Assembly (NCBI RefSeq): GCF_023856365.1
Contig: NC_064548.1
Span: 4,005,001-4,069,000 of the forward strand
Source of the DNA: Brienomyrus brachyistius
Lineage: Eukaryota > Chordata > Actinopteri > Osteoglossiformes > Mormyridae
Direction of reading: 5' to 3'
Length of the DNA stretch: 64,000 nt
The notes beneath the pieces were generated by a model that was not told where the DNA came from, searched no databases, and worked only from the letters and a program-made list of their open reading frames with translations. Made by a program: the position numbers and the translations under genes. How positions within the stretch are numbered: position 1 is the first letter of the stretch; the number at the start of each line of letters is the position of its first letter. Below are positions 58,825 through 64,000 of the stretch, one piece after another.

Positions 58825-58870
58825 GAGCTACAGTCTGCAGTCTCAAAAAGAAGTCTGGTGTGAGTGTGTG

Positions 58871-59056
58871 CTATGCAAGGTTCCTCTGGGCTCTTCCCAC
58901 TGTTTAAAAAGATACCCTGTTAGGTCTGGAGCCCAGATGGGCTGCTGGTCTTTCACATGGTTCACACACTCAGCAACACACAATAGGAAATTTTAAAGGT
59001 GCTATTTTGCCTCACTTAAATTCTTTTCACCCTTAAAGGTGAATTTTCATAATTTG
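58871..59056. other. Short non-coding spacer
   Basis: No recognisable feature. Confidence 0.4.
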
Positions 59057-59061
59057 CTAAC

Positions 59062-59386
59062 TGTCACGATCGTCCGGGAAGTGGGCGAACGCGCTGGCAG
59101 GCGAGCGGGCAGTAAGCAGGCGAGCGGGCAGTAAGCAGGCGAGCGGGCAGTAAGCAGGCGAGCGGGCAGTAAGCAGGGCAAACGGGGATTTATTAAACAA
59201 AACGGGAACAGGAAACATCTCACACTGACTTACATCAATGACAGACAAGGCAAACAGGTAAGACCAGGACTTAAATAAGACAGGACCAAGCAAAGTAAAT
59301 GGACAAAGCTGGAGACGATCAGGGAAGCACACGTGGGTAATCAGGGGGCGTGGCACACACGAGGAGCGGACGGAGCGGGCGTCACA
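59062..59386 (-). mobile_element. Solo-LTR-like repeat with 5-bp target duplication
   Basis: A 325-bp unit starting TGTCACGAT and ending GCGTCACA, flanked by CTAAC at 59057-59061 and 59387-59391. Read on the minus strand it begins TG, has a TATA-like tatttaag (59270-59277), then AATAAA (59189-59194) and ends CA, the layout of a long terminal repeat. Its 3' part contains four 19-bp repeats of caggcgagcgggcagtaag (59098-59175). No internal retrovirus-like genes are present. Confidence 0.82.
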
Positions 59387-59391
59387 CTAAC

Positions 59392-59627
59392 TAAAGGAGT
59401 TTAAATTTACCTGTTTTACAGGGGCCCAAAGAATCCAACTAATAGATTCTTATTATAGAAATATTTTGGAATATATCAAGATCTATGAGTATATTATAAT
59501 TTATAATCATATGTTGGTAGTAATGCCAAAGAAAGCACTTTAGAAATGTAGAATGATTGGAGGACTGCAGGGTCGCAAGGTGTTATTCTGGATGTGTTTT
59601 ATAACCAATTAGCTTTGTAGTCTACGT
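59392..59627. other. Short non-coding spacer
   Basis: AT-rich unique sequence. Confidence 0.4.
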
Positions 59628-59754
59628 CAGTGATTCTCAACCCAGACCTTGGGGACCCCCAAATGGTCTATGTAGACTATGTGGCATGGAGCTGGGAGGG
59701 AGCAAAAACCTGGGCTGACTGGAGTCCCCAAGGACCAGATTGAGAAACAGATTG
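59628..59754. mobile_element. MITE-like foldback element, old copy
   Basis: Starts CAGTGATTCTCAAC and ends gagaaacagattg, with ccttggggaccccc pairing against gagtccccaagg. It belongs to the same general class as the elements at 51077 and 52789. No clear target duplication. Confidence 0.55.
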
Positions 59755-61959
59755 GTAGATTAAGTAGATTTCACATGCAGATAGAAAGACTCACAATTGT
59801 TCCAAAACTTGTTTTTCATGTTTTTAATGTGCAGCTTATCAAGTCCAAGTTCCGATTAGCTTGAGATGAATGATGGTTTTGGGAGAAATGAGGCTGCAAA
59901 TCCTGATGCAGATTGAGAATCATCTTTCGCTGCCCATTATCATGCCTGGTTTATCTGTGTCATTGGTTCCTTTTACTGGCTGTTCATCCACCATTCAACC
60001 AATTATCTGGCTCTGGGTTGTTGTCGGGGGGTGAGGGAGGGCACTGCAGCCTATTTACAGGTCGCCAGTGCAGAATAATCCTGAACTCAAAGCCTCATTT
60101 GTCCCTTCGCTTAACTGCAATGTGTGCAATGTGTTTAATGGAGATTTTCTTTGTCATAGCTCAGTGTGGCATAGCTGCGACATTTTCAATAAAAGCACAA
60201 ACATACAAATATTGGCCCTGTGTGTAAGAGTAGCGACAGCTAAATGAAGACAGCATGGCAACCAGAGAGTATTAAAATGGTGAAAGCTATGCATTTCCCT
60301 ACTATAGTAAAATGTCAGAAATGCATCTACAAATCTGAATTTCTCACACTGGCGTACACTTTCTGTGCCTGCTGTGTCTAAAACACTCATCTTAGGAACC
60401 ATGTAGTCTGACAATCGTTCAGCTTTCTCAGCGCTACACTTGAGGCAAGCGTTTTCCAGTTGCTGGTTTCCATGGATACAAGCTGATCGTAATTAGTCTA
60501 AGATGCAAGGAGTAAAAAGAAAAAATAACTGAAAAGTCTGCAGATGCTTTGATTTGACTGAATGGCAAAGGACACAGCAACGTTATTGAAAGGGGATTGA
60601 TCAGAACCCAATTGCTTCGTCTAAGGGGTGTTGTAGGGTGGCTTTTGGATTTAGTATAACATAAGTGTCTGTGAATCAGTCATGCGGGGAAATCCAATAT
60701 TATGTGCATTGTGCCATTAAAACTTGCTGACTGGGGAGGGGGTGTGAAGGGTCTGAAAATCTGACACCCAAAAAGCTGTAGATTGACATTTTTAAGATGT
60801 ATTCATAAACTTAGTTTAAAAAAAAATAAAGTAAGATAAAAGATGATGCCTGTGGGTCCTTGTAGGGGCGTTTGGAGGGATGTGGCCACAAACACCCCGT
60901 CACGACAGCTACCCTGCCTCCTGGGCATTCCAATGCTCCTCTGGACTCAGATCTGAATTTGGACAGTCTGTGTTCTTTATTCTGCAGACGCATATAACGG
61001 GTACATTTGTATAAAAATGCTGCTGATGCATCACTGGCTGGGCTGTGTATATAGAATGTAGCTCTCAGCATCACCTTGAGCTCCTAACTGCGATTTAAGT
61101 TATCTGTGAAAACAGATCACACCCTTACACTATTTGCACTCTCCTAACAGGCCAGGGAAGGTGTCTTCATATTTTTGGAAGCAATTTCTTTGATTACTTC
61201 TCATACTGTTAGGAAGTGTGGTGAGATGCTATTCGTGGCATGAAAAGGATTTTGTTTAAAACTTCCAGAACGTGCATCTCAATGCCTCTTTTGTGACTGG
61301 ATGTCAGTCGGATAAACAGATCAGATCCTTTTGCAATATAATTGGGGAATTAAATAAGCAATGTCATCAAAAATCTCTGCTCCAGCTACTGCACATATCC
61401 CTAAAGGGAAGTAAAGTAATACCTCAAACTAGGAAGGTGCATAATATATCATTAATATCCAAAATGCATATTGAATTATTCTTCATTGGTAAAGATGAGA
61501 CCGACCGAAATTAATATTGCTGGTCCTCTGGCCTCCCAGCACGAATCATCACTACATGAATAGGATGACATTTTGTTTATAAAGGTCAGGACCCATGCGG
61601 GGCAAACCTCAGACTGTAATCTCTTTTTAAAGGGAGCCCTCTATCTGGTGCTGGAAAGCAAGGTGCTAATTTAATATAATGAAGGAATCCAGGTCGCATA
61701 CAGGAGCAGCCTCATTATGGGGTAATATGGCTCATCTCACTTTGGGGGCTGCATGCAGAGCCCCCAGGCTTTATATTAGTTACAGTGCTGCTTTAGTCAC
61801 AGCTTCAGGAGCACCAGAACCAGCTGGAAGGGAGTGACAAGGCTGTGTCATAGGAATTCACTTTTATTTCATATTTGGTAATGGCCAGTATCTATACTCA
61901 AATGATTACGGCGCAAAATTATAGAATGGAGGCAATGCCAGAGCAGGAGGTAGTGCCTG
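59755..61959. other. Non-coding unique sequence
   Basis: An A run lies at 60818-60827. Open frames up to 104 codons (59913-60227) lack motifs. The block 61620-61760 is repeat-free. No gene is supported. Confidence 0.4.
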
Positions 61960-62105
61960 ACCGTCACAGGGGGACTGAGAACCTGGAGGAAACCCCATGA
62001 GAACGTAAGGAGAACATGCAAACTCCAGAGAGAGCCAATGGTGGAGACTTGACGCCTGGTCCCAGAGTTGTGAAGCGACTTTGCCAACCACCACAACAGG
62101 CCACC
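61960..62105 (-). mobile_element. SINE A 5' portion, minus orientation
   Basis: On the minus strand: tggtggcctgttgtggtggt, a B-box-like region, gtttgcatgttctccttacg and the start of the body. The 3' half and tail are missing. Confidence 0.7.
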
Positions 62106-62572
62106 AATCCTCCATGCACTCCTTAGTTACTCTAAGCCACTGTGCTTTTAATGGTTTCCTTGATCCGTCAAAGTTTTCTTGGTGGATATGTGGGCTCATT
62201 GCAGTTTTTTCAAGTTGCTGAAAACAGAGCAGTGATGAATCTTCCCGACAAAGTTAGTGAATCATTCTTCCATAAGCATCTTGGACCCTTTTCAAGGAAG
62301 GGCAAGGCACAGGGCAAGGGGCACCCCAGGGGGGGCTATTATCGTACTTATTACTCATCTAAAACTGAACGCCTGAAACTGAACACAATGATCATTAGAC
62401 TCAAAGCACTGCTACAAAGTTCATTCTGGCTTAATCTGCCAGGAGTATTAAGCACATCGTCTTCATGGTGATGTTGCCTCCTGTCAGTCAGGCAAATTCA
62501 CTTATCAAAAACTACATTTAGCTTAAAATATAAACTCAGTCTGGCAGGTGATGTTTTTTACCCAAAAAGACC
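62106..62572. other. Non-coding unique sequence
   Basis: A 109-codon frame at 62142-62471 has no motif. No repeat was identified. Confidence 0.4.
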
Positions 62573-62577
62573 ATAGA

Positions 62578-62874
62578 TGTCACGATCTTGCTGGCAAGCG
62601 GGCGATCGTCGGGCAGGCGAGCGAGCAAAGAGCAGGCAGGCAAGCGGGATACGGGGAAAACGGGGATTTATTTGGAGACAGGAACGGACAAGACGGAACA
62701 CGGGAAAAGACGCTCACCAACATCAATGACGGACAAGGGAAACAGGTCAGACCAGGACTTAAATACACAGAGACTAATCAAAGTAAGCGGACAAAGCTGG
62801 AGACGATCAGGGAAGCACACGTGGGTAATCAGGGGGCGTGGCACACACGAGGAGCGGACGAGCCGGGCATGACA
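62578..62874 (-). mobile_element. Solo-LTR-like repeat with 5-bp target duplication
   Basis: A 297-bp relative of the 59062 copy, starting TGTCACGATC and ending GCATGACA, flanked by ATAGA at 62573-62577 and 62875-62879. The TATA-like word (about 62758-62765) and AATAAA (62667-62672) lie at matching places on the minus strand. The 161-codon plus-strand frame crossing it is not a gene. Confidence 0.82.
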
Positions 62875-62879
62875 ATAGA

Positions 62880-63439
62880 CACCCATTTTACCCATATAGA
62901 CATAGTGTACATTATATTTGACTATTTCCACAGTTTTAGTAATTCAGTAATTCAGATTAATTACCCAATTAAAGAGAACAACAGCAGCTCCTCAGAAAAG
63001 GGAATATTTTCGAGCCTTAACCCAAACATATAATGGTGCCTAATAGATTTTCTGCCAAGTGGTACAGCTATAGCTATAGGTTTTTACGACAGCTAATATT
63101 CATTTGAGTTTACAATAATGATGGTCCTGGATAAGACTTGTCAGAAGCAGAAATAAAAGTCAGCATTGACAATGCTGAGTTGCTGCTAGTCTCTGCTCAG
63201 GCGGTGAACAGATCCAGTTATTTATACATTTGTTTGGGGGTTAAGTAACCATGAGAGTAACAAACATAGAACAGCCAGAGGGGATAGGAAATGGTGCAGG
63301 ACAAAGTGGGTTTCACATGGATGCAGGGGGTCTGTCACCTACTTTTGTCCCCTCACAGCATGCTCACATCCTCTATTTATAAATCTGTAAAATGCATTAT
63401 GGGTAACTTTTTTCTCTCGGCAAGAAAATAGGAATGCAC
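62880..63439. other. Non-coding unique sequence
   Basis: No recognisable feature. Confidence 0.4.
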
Positions 63440-63655
63440 ACCCTAGCTGCATGTGCGTGGAGTTTGCATGCTCTCCTTGCATCATCATGGGGTTTCATTC
63501 AGGTTCTCTGCTTTCCCCCCATCGTCCGAAAACATGCTAAGGTAAACTGGAGCAGCTAAATTGTCTTTCAGTATGAATGGTGGGTGAATGTGCCTTGCAA
63601 GGCATTGGCGCCCTTTCCTGGGAGATTCCCCACCTTGCAACCAGATATGGAACAT
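63440..63655 (+). mobile_element. SINE A copy, diverged and tailless
   Basis: Body words gtggagtttgcatgctctcc, ccgaaaacatgctaaggt, gctaaattgtctttcag and tgccttgcaaggcattggcg match the family in order. Head and tail are lost. Confidence 0.7.
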
Positions 63656-64000
63656 TATGGATCCACTGGAAGATTTTCGCTTAAAAGGTGCTGAACAAAC
63701 AGGAGATTGTTTTGAAAACAGAAAAGAGGCTTGTTTGGTCTATGCTGAGCAATCGGTCGCTTTAGACAAATGAGTCCATTGCTGTTCCCCAGGGAAACAA
63801 GATTGACGTGACTGAAACACAGAAGAGCAGCTCCTCCCTGATCTGTGGCCGTCTGACGTTCAGCTTCAGCTTAATCCCTTTGGCATTTCCAGGGAAGTAC
63901 AAATAAATATTATCACCTGAGAAAAGCTGGTACATTGACCATATATTTTGGACCATTTTTAATTTGACTGTAAAAGCTTGTCCTCTGTGACGCTAAGGCC
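63656..64000. other. Non-coding unique sequence to the window end
   Basis: No recognisable feature. Confidence 0.4.

Larger units (their letters stand above)
56890..58870 (+). pseudogene. LINE reverse-transcriptase pseudogene, split by a SINE
   Basis: This is a decayed ORF2-type region of a non-LTR retrotransposon. Motifs appear in order across shifting frames: GITLLNLPGKVYARVL (about 57385-57432, fingers), GVSKGCMMSPLLF (about 57666-57704, matching the G-x-x-Q-G-C-x-x-SP block with Lys for Gln), then after a SINE insertion LLFADDAALL (about 58090-58119, catalytic FADD), AGMRVST, LCDKVRSSEIQ near 58530 and IERTQLKWFG near 58590. A C-terminal part resembling ARECLGTPQ and KEVW ends near 58860. 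Stops, indels and an 86-bp duplication make it inactive. The endonuclease domain is not visible. Confidence 0.88.

Noticed and set aside
59628..59762. 8-bp target duplication around the MITE-like element
   Set aside because: gtctacgt on the left and gtagatta on the right do not match well enough.
62548..63033. 161-codon plus frame
   Set aside because: It runs across an LTR-like repeat and its flank; no domain.

Overview
The window looks like vertebrate nuclear DNA, almost certainly from a ray-finned (teleost) fish. It has a long gene-poor background, one spliced exon of a vertebrate receptor gene, many tRNA-derived SINE copies, Tc1-like transposons, LINE fragments, solo-LTR-like repeats and abundant micro- and minisatellites. 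There is no operon, bacterial gene, rRNA or CRISPR array. The species cannot be fixed from the sequence alone.

The only protein-coding exon I can defend is on the minus strand at 8274-8658: the first coding exon of a serotonin 5-HT2A-type receptor (htr2a). It ends in a clean GTAAGT splice donor. The rest of the gene lies to the left, and I could not find another exon of it in 1-8273. About 58 nt into that intron is a 19-bp minisatellite of about 40 copies (7452-8215), which is G-rich on the transcribed-sense strand. Two short upstream reading frames precede the receptor start codon. The roughly 55 kb to the right is upstream of the receptor and shows no convincing gene. In mammals the 5' side of HTR2A is also a large gene-poor interval.

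Mobile DNA dominates the rest. A complete Tc1-like element with long inverted repeats and a broken transposase lies at 44546-46182. Decayed Tc1/mariner pieces lie near 2650-3088, 12640-13828 and 40080-40750. A LINE reverse-transcriptase pseudogene (56890-58870) is split by a SINE. An L2-like LINE 3' end with an (ATT)n tail lies at 43648-44280. One SINE family (SINE A here) occurs about fifteen times, some copies with target-site duplications and one with visible pol III A and B boxes. A second SINE-like family (SINE B) occurs three times. Five solo-LTR-like repeats are present, three of them with perfect 5-bp target duplications.

Tandem arrays include a 78-bp satellite at 49036-51297 with a 312-bp higher-order period and a hAT-type miniature element (perfect 8-bp target duplication) in its last unit. 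A 97-bp array at 31258-31735 repeats AP-1-like, CCAAT and CRE-like words. No clearly new multi-gene system was found. The most interesting points are the intronic G-rich minisatellite next to the htr2a splice donor, the short upstream frames, the higher-order satellite and the motif-bearing 97-bp array.
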